DNA from: Phenylobacterium sp. Root1290
GTDB lineage: Bacteria > Pseudomonadota > Alphaproteobacteria > Caulobacterales > Caulobacteraceae
Length of the DNA: 64,000 nt
Assembly: GCF_001425305.1 (NCBI RefSeq)
Contig: NZ_LMEE01000002.1
Coordinates: 65,284 to 129,283 of the forward strand
Reading direction: 5' to 3'
In this document: positions 22,462 through 31,263 of the stretch, piece after piece
How positions within the stretch are numbered: the stretch's first letter is position 1
Layout of the letters: every line of letters starts with the position of its first letter
Program-made: the position numbers and the translations under genes
The notes under the pieces: model-generated
Database searches by the model: none
What the model was told of the DNA's origin: nothing
What the model saw: the letters and a program-made list of their open reading frames with translations, nothing else

Positions 22462-23765
22462 CAGGCCCGCGCCCGGCGACGGCTGGAGACCGCATAGTAG
22501 GCGATGCCGATCGCGGCCCAGACCGCCAGCGCCGCATAGGGCGTCCAGTCGGCCGAGAAGCCAAGCACGGCCACCACCAGCGAGGCGGCGCAGCCTGCAT
22601 AGGCCCAGCCGACGGTCGCGCGCTTGGACAGCTTGAAGCGCGCGCCCTCGTAGATGTCCGGGTGCTTGCGCACGACCACGGTCGCGGCGATGCAGGTCGC
22701 CGCGTACTTCAGCAGCGTGGGGATGTTCACCGCCAGGAACAGGCTGGTCAGGTTCATCGGGGCCAGCAGGCCCAGGCTCGCCGCGCCGAGGATGGTCAGC
22801 AACGCCATGTGCGGCGTGCCATGCTTCTCGTGCACCTTGGCCAAGGCGGCCGGCAGCATGCCCTCGCGGGCCATGGCGAACAGGCTGCGCGAGAAGCCGA
22901 GGTAGAGGGAGTTGATCGACTTGGCGATGGCGATCACCGCCGCGCAGACGATCAGCGGCTTGGCGACGGGGCCCATGAACGGCGTGGCTGCGTCGAGCAG
23001 CGGGGTCTCGCTCTTGGCCAGGGCCTCGGGGCCGATGACGCCCATCGCGACCGCACCGACCATCAGATAGAGCACCACCGCCGTCAGGATCGACAGGCCG
23101 ATGCCCAGCGGAATGGTCTTCTTGCTGTCCTTGACCTCGTCGCCGATCTCGGTCGCCGCCTCGATGCCGAAGAACAGACCGATCAGCAGCGGGATCGCCG
23201 CCAGCATCCCGGCCGTCCCGTTGGGCAGGAACGGCTCGAATTGCGCAGCCTGCACATGCGGCGCGCCCCAGGCCGAGAACACGATGAACAACACCACCAG
23301 GGCGCCCATCAGGATCACCTGCAGCCGCGCGGCCAGGCCGACGCCGAAGTAGTTGGCCATGAAGAAGATCACGAACGCCGCCAGCATCGTGGGCTTGGTC
23401 GGCAGCGGGATCACCATCGACAGATAGCGCACCATGACCAGGGCCAGGATCAACATGGCCCCGACGTTGGAGACGATGCGCATCCAGGCGATCAGGTAGC
23501 CGACGAATGGATGCACGAACCGCCGCGACCACTCGAACGAAGCGCCCGAGGTCGGCAGCGCAGAACCCATGAAGGCGTAGGTCATGGCGATGACGAACAT
23601 CGGCACGGCGGCGACGACGACGGCCAGCAGCATGCCGGGCCCCGCCAGGGCCGTGGCCGGCGCGATGACCGAGAAGATGGCGACGCCGACGGCGGTCCCC
23701 AGGCCTAGGGCGACCACGGCCCAAAGGTCGACGCCCTTGTGCAGGTGGGCGGTCTGATCGGTCAT
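22461..23765 (-). CDS. APC-family amino acid permease
   Basis: The protein is 434 residues with about twelve membrane segments. The first helix has GVDLWAVVALGLGTAVGVAIFSVI, the unwound Gly-rich substrate site of the amino acid-polyamine-organocation family, and the linker has EIGDEVKDSKKTIPLGI, the usual conserved loop after helix 6. It sits between two ornithine cyclodeaminase-family genes and overlaps both (4 bp with the upstream stop, 1 bp with the downstream start). It should carry the amino acid or imino acid that these enzymes use. The likely ligand is a basic or cyclic amino acid, by context only. Confidence 0.92.
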   Translation of the reverse strand: MTDQTAHLHKGVDLWAVVALGLGTAVGVAIFSVIAPATALAGPGMLLAVVVAAVPMFVIAMTYAFMGSALPTSGASFEWSRRFVHPFVGYLIAWMRIVSNVGAMLILALVMVRYLSMVIPLPTKPTMLAAFVIFFMANYFGVGLAARLQVILMGALVVLFIVFSAWGAPHVQAAQFEPFLPNGTAGMLAAIPLLIGLFFGIEAATEIGDEVKDSKKTIPLGIGLSILTAVVLYLMVGAVAMGVIGPEALAKSETPLLDAATPFMGPVAKPLIVCAAVIAIAKSINSLYLGFSRSLFAMAREGMLPAALAKVHEKHGTPHMALLTILGAASLGLLAPMNLTSLFLAVNIPTLLKYAATCIAATVVVRKHPDIYEGARFKLSKRATVGWAYAGCAASLVVAVLGFSADWTPYAALAVWAAIGIAYYAVSSRRRARA

Positions 23766-24739
23766 AGGGGCTTCCCGGTAGCGTCGCGATAGAGCCAGGC
23801 CGCAGCCGCCAGATCCTGGGCGGCATGGCCGAGTGATTTGTAGATCGTGATGTCGTCGGCGGCGGTGCGGCCCGCTCGCGCACCGGCGAGAACCTCGCCG
23901 ATCTCGCCGGCGATGTGGCCGTCTTCGATCAGGCCGGCGGCCTTGGCGCGCAGGAACTCGCCACCGTGCGCCAGGACGTGCTCGCGGTGATCGACGATGA
24001 AGCGGCCGGCGACAACGAGGTCGCTCGCGATCTCCGCCTGGGCCGGCCCACTGGAGCCGACGACGTTGATGTGGGTTCCGGGCGCGACCTGCGCCGCGGT
24101 CAGGATCGGATTGACCGCGGCCGTCACCGTGCAGACGATGTCCGCACCGGCCACGGCGTCATCCACGGAGGCGGCCAGGGCCTCAACGCCGGATTGCGAT
24201 GCGATCTCGGCGGCGAAGGCAGCTGCTCGCTCAGGCGAGCGGCCCCAGACGCGGATCTGCCGCAGCGTCCGAACCTTGGAGATCGCCAGGGCGTGAGCCT
24301 GCGCCTGCCGCCCGGTCCCGAGCAGGGCGAGGACATCGGCTTCAGGGCGCGCCAGGGCGTCGGTCGCGGCCGCGCTGGCGGCGGCGGTGCGGATGGCGGT
24401 GACCTCGCCGGCGTCGGCCAGGCAGACCGGCGCGCCGGTTTCGGGATCGAACAGCAGCACCACGCCCTCATGGGCCTTGGCGCCGTCCGGTCGCTTGAAG
24501 ACGCTGACCAGTTTGGCCCCAAACACGCCGCGCTCGGACATCGCGGCCGGCATGATCGCGAAGGTCCGGCCCTCGCCCACCGGAATGAAGCTGCGCAGCT
24601 GCTGCCGGACGCGGCCGTCCGACAAGGCGATCATCGCCTCGCGGACAACCGGAATCGCGGCGTCATAGGTCAGGCGGGAGCGGACCTCGCCGGCGCCAAT
24701 GACGACCAGGTCGCCAAGATCGTTCTTCGCCACGCTCAT
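23762..24739 (-). CDS. Ornithine cyclodeaminase / mu-crystallin family protein (copy 2)
   Basis: The protein is 325 residues from the ATG at 24739, with GGGG 8 bp ahead; a GTG at 24748 is an alternative adding three residues. It is paralogous to copy 1: LRSFIPVGEGRTFAIMPAAM, VCLADAGEVTAIRTAAASAAATDALARP, a canonical nucleotide motif LALLGTGRQAQAHALAI and GTHINVVGSSGPAQAEI. It is the first gene of the operon that runs into the permease, copy 1 and the M61 peptidase. Two paralogues beside one permease suggest either two related substrates or consecutive steps (cyclodeamination and imine reduction); this is an inference. Confidence 0.9.
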   Translation of the reverse strand: MSVAKNDLGDLVVIGAGEVRSRLTYDAAIPVVREAMIALSDGRVRQQLRSFIPVGEGRTFAIMPAAMSERGVFGAKLVSVFKRPDGAKAHEGVVLLFDPETGAPVCLADAGEVTAIRTAAASAAATDALARPEADVLALLGTGRQAQAHALAISKVRTLRQIRVWGRSPERAAAFAAEIASQSGVEALAASVDDAVAGADIVCTVTAAVNPILTAAQVAPGTHINVVGSSGPAQAEIASDLVVAGRFIVDHREHVLAHGGEFLRAKAAGLIEDGHIAGEIGEVLAGARAGRTAADDITIYKSLGHAAQDLAAAAWLYRDATGKPL

Positions 24740-24800
24740 GTCCTGCACCCCGATATGCGTGACGGCGCCGGTCCGTGGGTAAGACCGACGCCGCCCACCG

Positions 24801-24825
24801 CGCGCGGACGAGAGCGTTCCGCGCG
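24801..24825. terminator. Hairpin after the TonB receptor gene
   Basis: Eight-bp arms CGCGCGGA and TCCGCGCG enclose a 9-nt loop, just past the stop of the minus-strand receptor gene (24834) and before the cyclodeaminase operon. There is no T-run, so termination is likely but unproven. Confidence 0.4.
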
Positions 24826-24833
24826 ACGGACGC

Positions 24834-27806
24834 TTAGAACCGCGCGTTCAGGCCGACATAGTACCGGCGGCCCAGGATGTCGCCGTAGTTCCGGGTCGGG
24901 AACGACGGCTGTTCGTCGGTCAGATTGATGACCCCGCCGCGCACCGTGTACTTGCCGAAGTTGTACTGCGCCGAGATGTTGTGGCGGTAGTTTTCCTTGA
25001 TCTCCGGCGTCGGCGTGCTCTCGATGGTGTCGAAGCTGTTGATCTTGGCTTCCGGCAGATAGTGCATCGAGTAGTACAGACGCAGCGGACCGCGCGAGTA
25101 GGTCGCGTCGAAGTCGACCACCCAGTCGGGCTGGCGGGTCGTGCCGTCGTAGCGGTTCACGTCAAAGCCGGTAACCGACTGCTCGTAGCGGGTGGTGTGG
25201 GTCGCATCGACCGCCAGTTCCAGATCGCCGTAGTCCGCATCGTTGAAGAAGCGGCCGATCGGGAAGCGGTAGTTGACGTTGTAGGTCTCGCCCCGGAACG
25301 CCACCGTGCCGGCGTTGAAGGTCGTCGACATCGCGGTGGCGATGGCGCCGGTGGGATCACGCGTGAAGGTGCCGCAGATCTCGGCCGACGGGCTGCTGGA
25401 GTCGTAGCAGGCCGCCATGAAGTCCTGGGGCGTGAACGGCGAGAGGCCGTCCGTCAGGTCCACGTCGATGCGGTCGACCACGATGGTCAGGCCGGGCACG
25501 AAGGTCGGCTGATAGATGAACCCGATGGTCCGCGTGTCGGAGAGTTCGTTCCGCAGGTTCGGATTGCCGCCCGAGGTGACCAGGGTGTTCGAGAAGTTCT
25601 CGGACGGGTTCTGGAACGTCGCCAGCGGGCCGAAGCTCGGATTGGCGGCGAACAGGGCCTGACAGTTGGCCAGGCGGATCGCCGGGTTCGGGCCCGAGTT
25701 GATGCGGTCCGCGTCGCAGGGGTCCCAGCCCGCGTTGGACAGGTCGGTGCGCGAGGGCGCGGCCAGTTGATCCAGGGTCGGCGCACGGAAGTTGCGGCTG
25801 CGCGAACCACGGATGGTCAGGCCTTCGAAGACTTCCCAGCGCAGGCCCGCGCCCCAGATGTTCTCCGAGCCCGCGATCGAATGCTTCACGCGGCGATAGG
25901 CGCCGTCGAACTCCAGCGAGCGGACGCCCGGCAGGGTGAAGTCGCCGCCGAAGATCGGCACCAGCAGCTCGCCCGAGAACTCGTCGGTGTTGTAGGCGGC
26001 CTTGGTGGCGGCGCTCGCAACCTGAGAGCCGACGATGCCCTGCTGGTTGGCGACGAAGGGCGTGTACTTGGCCTCTTCGCGGCGGTGCTCGTAGGCGGCG
26101 CTGAACTTCACCGCGCCGGCCGGCAGGTTGAAGATGTCGCCGCCGATGGTCGCCAGATAATCGTCCTGGGTGTTCAGGTAGTCCTGGCCGATCGGCGCGG
26201 TCAGGTACAGGCGGTTGGCCTGGGTGACGTTGCCGACGCCGAACGGGTTCAGCGGGGTGCAGGCCGCGTCGTCATCGGCCGTCGTGGCGTTGGCGTTGAC
26301 GGCGCAGACGATGGCGCCCGAGCTGTTGCGGACCGCGTTGACCGCCTTGTTGAAGCGCGAGGTGATCACGCCCCAGCCGGTGCTCTCGCCGTCGGTCTCC
26401 GCACGGCTGGCCGACAGGCTCCAGTAGAAGTTGCGCTCGGCGAAGTCGAAGTCGCCGTCCAGCGAGACGACCGCGCGGGCCGTGTTCGTGGTGCTGACGT
26501 TTTCACGCGTCGGCAGCAGGTCGGTCCAGAACTTGGACACGAACAGCGGCGGACCGCCCGCGCCCAGCGCCGCGGACATGGCCGGCGTCAGGAACGGATT
26601 GGTGCGCGACAGTGAGATGGCGCCGGCGCCGGACGCGGCGTTGTTCAGCACCGTGTTGCTGGCTTGCTGGCCGTAGGGATCGCGGCCCTCGACCTTGGCG
26701 TACATGAACTCGCCCGACAGGCGGATGCGGTCGGTCAGATCGACGTGACCGACGACGTTGCCGACCCAGCGCTCGATGCCGACCTGCAGGGCGGCCAGTT
26801 CCTGGTACGGCAGGCCGTCGCCGCCGCTGGTGAACGGCGGGACGTTCGGGTTGACCAGCGTGCCGACATTGTAGGGGATGAAGGCGTCGCCCGTGGCGTT
26901 GCTCTGGATCGGCTGGCCGGCGACGGCGCCGATCTGGCTGGCGAAGGGCGGGCCGGCGCGCGAGATCACGCCGTTGGCGTTGAAGGTCACGAACCGTGTG
27001 TTGAGGTTCTCGACCAGCGACGGAATCCCGTCGGTCGGCGTGCGGTTGGCCGGGTTCGACACGGTCACGCGGCCGAGGTTGGTGCGCGGGCGGTCATAGT
27101 CGAGGAGCGAGTCGGTCTTCGACCACTCCAGGTTCGCCGCGATGTTGGCCCGGCCGTCGAGGAAGTTCTTGCCCGCGGTCGCGCGCAGGGCCTGGGTCGG
27201 ATAGTCGTCTCGCGAAGAAATGCCGTACTGCGCGTCGAGCTCAAGGCCCTCGAAGCTGTCCTTCAGGACGTAGTTCACCACGCCGGCGATGGCGTCCGAA
27301 CCGTAGACCGCCGCGCCGCCGGCCTGGACCACGTCGATGCGCTCGATCAGGCCGGTCGGAATGATGTTGGTGTCGACCACGCGGTCGCCCAGACCATCGA
27401 CGCCGCTGACCGCCCGCGACTGCGAGGTGGTCACCATCCGGCGGCCGTTGACCAGGGTCAGCGTGCGGCCGGCGCCCAGGCCGAACAGGTTCGGGAAGGT
27501 CTGGCCGCTGCCGGCCTCGTTCCCAGTGCCGTCCGCGATCGCGAACGAAGGGACGTTGGAGCTGATCTGGTTCAGCATGTCGCCGACCTGGACCACGCCG
27601 CGGTCGGTCAGGGTCTGCTCGGTGACCACCGAAACCGGCGCCGAGGTCTCTGTCTCGACCCGGCGAATACGCGAACCGGTGACCACGATCTCTTCGATCG
27701 CGACCTCGTCCTGGGCGAAGGCAGGCTGCACGGCCATCGCCGCCGCAATCGCCAGACCGCCCATCATGCTAGTGGCGAGCATACGCCCGCGAACCGACTG
27801 AACCAT
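24834..27806 (-). CDS. TonB-dependent receptor, large OmpA-like plug/barrel type
   Basis: The protein is 990 residues. A signal peptide ends near QPAFAQ, then the TonB box region EIVVTGSRIRR. The plug has PVSVVTEQTLTDRGVVQVGDMLNQ, GAGRTLTLVNGRRMV and IERIDVVQAGGAAVYGSDAIAGVVNYVLKD, the wording of the large receptors common in Caulobacter and Xanthomonas. The barrel ends in RRYYVGLNARF. A strong AAGGGGG ribosome site precedes the ATG, and the leader has a short hairpin (27828-27845, CGGAGCC/GGCTCCG). Flanking peptidases, permease and aminotransferase suggest peptide or amino-acid-derived substrates, by context only. No STN domain is present, so it is not of the FecA signalling type. Confidence 0.95.
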   Translation of the reverse strand: MVQSVRGRMLATSMMGGLAIAAAMAVQPAFAQDEVAIEEIVVTGSRIRRVETETSAPVSVVTEQTLTDRGVVQVGDMLNQISSNVPSFAIADGTGNEAGSGQTFPNLFGLGAGRTLTLVNGRRMVTTSQSRAVSGVDGLGDRVVDTNIIPTGLIERIDVVQAGGAAVYGSDAIAGVVNYVLKDSFEGLELDAQYGISSRDDYPTQALRATAGKNFLDGRANIAANLEWSKTDSLLDYDRPRTNLGRVTVSNPANRTPTDGIPSLVENLNTRFVTFNANGVISRAGPPFASQIGAVAGQPIQSNATGDAFIPYNVGTLVNPNVPPFTSGGDGLPYQELAALQVGIERWVGNVVGHVDLTDRIRLSGEFMYAKVEGRDPYGQQASNTVLNNAASGAGAISLSRTNPFLTPAMSAALGAGGPPLFVSKFWTDLLPTRENVSTTNTARAVVSLDGDFDFAERNFYWSLSASRAETDGESTGWGVITSRFNKAVNAVRNSSGAIVCAVNANATTADDDAACTPLNPFGVGNVTQANRLYLTAPIGQDYLNTQDDYLATIGGDIFNLPAGAVKFSAAYEHRREEAKYTPFVANQQGIVGSQVASAATKAAYNTDEFSGELLVPIFGGDFTLPGVRSLEFDGAYRRVKHSIAGSENIWGAGLRWEVFEGLTIRGSRSRNFRAPTLDQLAAPSRTDLSNAGWDPCDADRINSGPNPAIRLANCQALFAANPSFGPLATFQNPSENFSNTLVTSGGNPNLRNELSDTRTIGFIYQPTFVPGLTIVVDRIDVDLTDGLSPFTPQDFMAACYDSSSPSAEICGTFTRDPTGAIATAMSTTFNAGTVAFRGETYNVNYRFPIGRFFNDADYGDLELAVDATHTTRYEQSVTGFDVNRYDGTTRQPDWVVDFDATYSRGPLRLYYSMHYLPEAKINSFDTIESTPTPEIKENYRHNISAQYNFGKYTVRGGVINLTDEQPSFPTRNYGDILGRRYYVGLNARF

Positions 27807-28047
27807 ATTTATATCCCCCTTCTGTCGCGGAGCCCTTCGGCTCCGACGCGTCCCGCCGCTCCCCGTTCAGGGCGGGCCGCAAAGTCCGCAATTGCGCTTT
27901 GGCGCCTGTGGAAAAGGCTAGGCGCCGGAACGCGGTTTTTCTTTTCGTTCTTCAAAGCGACGCAGAAGCGTCTCAGATTGTTTATGCGCACCGCGCACGC
28001 GCTCTGCATTGGCGATGCGGCTGCGTGTGACGAGGCGCACAAGGTCG

Positions 28048-29208
28048 TCACGAAGCCGGGTAGCGCCGCAGCGCGTCGGCGAAGCGGCCAAGCGCCCTGT
28101 CCAGTTGCTCGGCGTCGCCGCCGAAACCGATCCGCACATGGCCCGGCAGCCCGAAGAACTCGCCCGGCGCGACGACGACGCGATGCTCACGCCAGAGCCA
28201 GTCGGCCAGGGCGTAGGTGTCGGCGACCCCGACTACGCGCGGGAAATACATGCAGCCCTGGGCCGGGAGGTCGCCGGCCAGCAGCCCTTCCCCGATCATG
28301 ACGGCGGCGTGCCGCTCCAGCACCGGCCGCGAGCGGGCCAGCAGATCGCGCCAGTGCGCATCGAAAGGCGCCATGTCCTCCAGCACCCGCGCGGCGATCG
28401 CATGCGAGAGCTTGGAGACGCCGAGGTCGCCTTGCTCGCTGGCCGCCAGGATGCGCGCGATCTTGTCCGGCGCGGCGATCGCCCAACCGCACTTGAGCGC
28501 GAACAGGCCCTGGACCTTGGTGAGGCTGCCGACGCTGATGATGTCCGGCGAATAGGTGGCGGCTGCGGCATGGGGACCTGCGAAGTCGCCATAGACCTCG
28601 TCGATAACGATCCGCACGCCGCTCTTGCCGGCCAGGGCCGCCAGCGCCAGCAACGCGCCCTGGCCCAGCCCGGAACCGGAAGGATTATGCAGGTCCGTCA
28701 ACAGGACCAGGCGGGTCTCGGGCTGGATGAGGCTTTCCAGCTCGACGGTGTCGATGCTGAAGTCCGGCGCGCGACGCGGCAGATAGCTGATGGTCGCGCC
28801 GGCCGCAGCAGCCAGCCCCGGCAGCAGGTCGAAACAGGGCGTCTCGACGATCACGTGGTCGCCGGGCTGCACGAAGGCGCGGATCGCCATCGACATCGCA
28901 CTGGTCGCGCCGGTGGTGCAGAGCACGTTCTGCGGCTGCACGCCGTAGCGCTCGGCCACCGCGGCGGCGACGAAGCGGTTGCCGTTGGCGAAGACGCTTT
29001 CATAGCGGTCGGTGATCTCGCCCCCGAAAGCGCCGCGCACGACCTGCGCCAGCAATTCGGTAGGTTCCTTGATCGTGGAGTCGAACAGGACGGCGGCGTC
29101 CGGGGTCTGCGCGATGTTGCGCATCGCCGCCCGCACCCAGTGGGAATAGTCCTCCGGCGGCGGCACGTGCGGCCCCGCAGGCTTGGGCGACTTACTCGGC
29201 ATATTCAC
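28048..29208 (-). CDS. PLP-dependent aminotransferase, class I/II
   Basis: The protein is 386 residues from a GTG at 29208 with GGGGG 7 bp upstream; an ATG two codons later is possible. The fold-type I landmarks are CTTGATSAMSMAIRAF (cofactor phosphate loop), LTDLHNPSGSGL (the N and G that contact the cofactor), VIDEVYGDF (Asp that pairs with the pyridine nitrogen) and the Schiff-base Lys in SVGSLTKVQGLF. The C-terminal GHVRIGFGG carries the carboxylate-binding Arg. It is divergent from an Lrp/AsnC regulator, so it is probably controlled by it in response to an amino acid. It is cytoplasmic and the substrate is unknown. Confidence 0.92.
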   Translation of the reverse strand: MNMPSKSPKPAGPHVPPPEDYSHWVRAAMRNIAQTPDAAVLFDSTIKEPTELLAQVVRGAFGGEITDRYESVFANGNRFVAAAVAERYGVQPQNVLCTTGATSAMSMAIRAFVQPGDHVIVETPCFDLLPGLAAAAGATISYLPRRAPDFSIDTVELESLIQPETRLVLLTDLHNPSGSGLGQGALLALAALAGKSGVRIVIDEVYGDFAGPHAAAATYSPDIISVGSLTKVQGLFALKCGWAIAAPDKIARILAASEQGDLGVSKLSHAIAARVLEDMAPFDAHWRDLLARSRPVLERHAAVMIGEGLLAGDLPAQGCMYFPRVVGVADTYALADWLWREHRVVVAPGEFFGLPGHVRIGFGGDAEQLDRALGRFADALRRYPAS

Positions 29209-29366
29209 TTCGTCGCCCCCAAGGCGCCGCCGCCGCCTGTGCGGAGACAGTTGCTGATCGTGAAGTGAGCCTATTCCACCAGTCGGGATTATCTTGCCTT
29301 ACTCGGCCTTGACACAGCCATTCGCCGCATCCGCTATGCGCGCAAATCGAACCAAGGACATAAGAT

Positions 29367-29849
29367 ATGCCCGCCGAGCTCGACGCTATCGACATGAAAA
29401 TCCTGGAGCTGATGCAGCGCGATGCATCGCTCTCCACCGCTGAACTGGCCGAACGGGTGGGGCTGTCCCAGTCGCCCTGCTGGCGGCGTATTCAGCGCAT
29501 GCGCGAGGAGGGCTACATCAAGGCCCAGGTGGTGATCGTCGATCGCGAGAAACTGGGCTTCAAGATGCAGATCTTCGCCCAGGTGAAGATGACGACCCTG
29601 AGCGAAGAGGATCGCGCAAAGTTCCACAAGTCGATCAACGACATTCCCGAAATCCTTGAATGCTATACGGTTTTCGGAGAAATGGACGCGATGCTGAAGA
29701 TCCTGGCGCCGGACGTGATCTGGTATCAGGACTTCATCTTCTCGACGCTGCTGAAGCTGCCCGGCGTGGTCGACGTCCGCTCGATCGTGACCCTGACCGA
29801 GTCCAAGAGCACCACCGCCATCCCGATGCGCGCGCGCAAATTCCGCTGA
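29367..29849 (+). CDS. Lrp/AsnC-family transcriptional regulator
   Basis: The protein is 160 residues. The N-terminal winged helix reads LDAIDMKILELMQRDASLSTAELAERVGLSQSPCWRRIQRMREEGYI, and residues 60-150 form the RAM/AsnC effector domain (FKMQIFAQVKM, ILECYTVFGEMDAMLKILAPD, LPGVVDVRSIVTL). It is divergent from the aminotransferase (158 bp between starts) and upstream of the exported PLP enzyme and peptidases. It is a plausible amino-acid-responsive switch for the whole island. A TTGACA at 29309-29314 with CTATGC further downstream may be its promoter, with weak spacing. Confidence 0.95.
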   Translation: MPAELDAIDMKILELMQRDASLSTAELAERVGLSQSPCWRRIQRMREEGYIKAQVVIVDREKLGFKMQIFAQVKMTTLSEEDRAKFHKSINDIPEILECYTVFGEMDAMLKILAPDVIWYQDFIFSTLLKLPGVVDVRSIVTLTESKSTTAIPMRARKFR

Positions 29850-30009
29850 TCGCGGCAAGGGCGCATGACTAATGCAGAGGCAAGGCCCGCCGCCGCATAA
29901 ACCGCTCCCGCGCGGCGACCTTCGCCGTGGAGAACGACAAGAAAATCCGCCGGTCCGCCCCTAGCGTTTCCAGCAAGCCCGGATCGGGCCTCAAGAGTGC
30001 GAGATCACC

Positions 30010-31263
30010 ATGAAGCTGACGCGCCGAGCCCTCGTCGCCGCCGCCGCCACGAGCGGCGCGCTGGTCCAGGCGGCGCCTGGCGCGGCCCAGGCGCTGGCCG
30101 CCCTTCCCCGGCTGCCGGCCAAGGACGCATTCGCCAAGATGCCGTTCACGCACCTGGACGCTGGCTCCACGCACCCGATGCCGCTGGGCGCCCGCGCGGC
30201 GCTCGAGGAGTATCTCCGCTACAAGACCCAGGACGGCACGGTCACGAACTACAGCGTCGGCGCCAAGGAAACGGCGATGATCGCCAAGTTCGCCGAACTG
30301 GTCGGCGCGGCGCCCGACGAACTCTCGCTCATCCAGTCGACCACCATGGGCGAGAACCTGGTGATCCGCGCGCTGGGGATCCCAGAGAGCGGCGGCCGGA
30401 TCGTCACCGACGCGCTGCACTTCTTCGGCTCCTTCTACACCTACGGCGAACTGGCCAAGGCCGGGATGGACGTCGTGACCCTGCCGATCACGAAGGACGG
30501 CCGCATCGACATGGGCCAGATGGCGGCGGCGGTGAACGACAAGACCAAGCTCGTCTCGATCAGCGCCGTCTCGACCACCAACGGCTTCGCGCATGACCTG
30601 AAGAAGGTCTGCGACCTGGCCCACGCTCACGGCGCCTATGTCTATGTCGACATGGTCCACGCGGTCGGCGTGACGCCGATCGACCTGCGCGCGGCCGGCG
30701 TCGATTTCGCCGCGGCCTCTTCCTACAAGTGGCTGATGGGCGATTTCGGCCTGGGGTTCCTCTATGTCCGCAAGGAGATCCAGGACAAGGTGAAGCGGCC
30801 CTGGTGGGGCTATCATCAGGTCAACGCCTTCAAGTCTCACGTCTTCCCGTACGACGAGCCCGGCCCCGGCGCGGCGACCTATGGCGTCTCGCCCGACGCC
30901 GCCGGAAAGTTCGCCATGGGCACCACCTCATGGACGGGCGTCGTCCAACTGGACCACTCGCTGGGCTTCATCCAGGACCTCGGCGTGCCGGCCATCGAGG
31001 CCGCGCGCCAGCCGCTGATCAAGGCGGTGCAGACCGAACTGCGGGGTCGCGGCTACCAACCGATGACGCCGCTGGACTCGCAGACCGCCCTCGTCGCCTT
31101 CGCGCTGAAGGACGCCCGCGCCAAGCTGGGCGAGCTGATAAAGGCCGCCAACATCCGCATGACCGTCTCGCAGAACCGCTTCCGGGTCTCGCTGGCGGTG
31201 TTCAACGACATGAACGACGTCGACCGCCTGCTGTCGGCGCTGCCCAGGACCCCGCCCGCCTGA
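30010..31263 (+). CDS. Tat-exported PLP-dependent class V aminotransferase-fold protein
   Basis: The protein is 417 residues. A twin-arginine signal (LTRRALVAAAATSGALVQ, R5-R6) with an AQA-type cleavage region predicts export of the folded, cofactor-loaded enzyme. The body is a class V aminotransferase/isopenicillin-N-epimerase-like fold: THLDAGSTHPMP, STTMGENLVIRAL, ALHFFGSF, VSISAVSTTNGF, VYVDMVHAVGVTPIDL with the cofactor Asp, and the Schiff-base Lys in SSYKWLMGDFGLGF. It starts the operon class V enzyme - M61 - S10 (TGATG overlap with M61). It may alter amino acids or peptides in the periplasm, for example by epimerisation or lyase action; no activity can be assigned. Confidence 0.88.
   Translation: MKLTRRALVAAAATSGALVQAAPGAAQALAALPRLPAKDAFAKMPFTHLDAGSTHPMPLGARAALEEYLRYKTQDGTVTNYSVGAKETAMIAKFAELVGAAPDELSLIQSTTMGENLVIRALGIPESGGRIVTDALHFFGSFYTYGELAKAGMDVVTLPITKDGRIDMGQMAAAVNDKTKLVSISAVSTTNGFAHDLKKVCDLAHAHGAYVYVDMVHAVGVTPIDLRAAGVDFAAASSYKWLMGDFGLGFLYVRKEIQDKVKRPWWGYHQVNAFKSHVFPYDEPGPGAATYGVSPDAAGKFAMGTTSWTGVVQLDHSLGFIQDLGVPAIEAARQPLIKAVQTELRGRGYQPMTPLDSQTALVAFALKDARAKLGELIKAANIRMTVSQNRFRVSLAVFNDMNDVDRLLSALPRTPPA

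Noticed and set aside
21512..23883. A very long minus-strand frame that runs through the permease into the first cyclodeaminase gene
   Set aside because: The upstream part is out of frame with the permease, which has clear membrane helices and its own start and stop. Only the part after the ATG at 22461 is coding.
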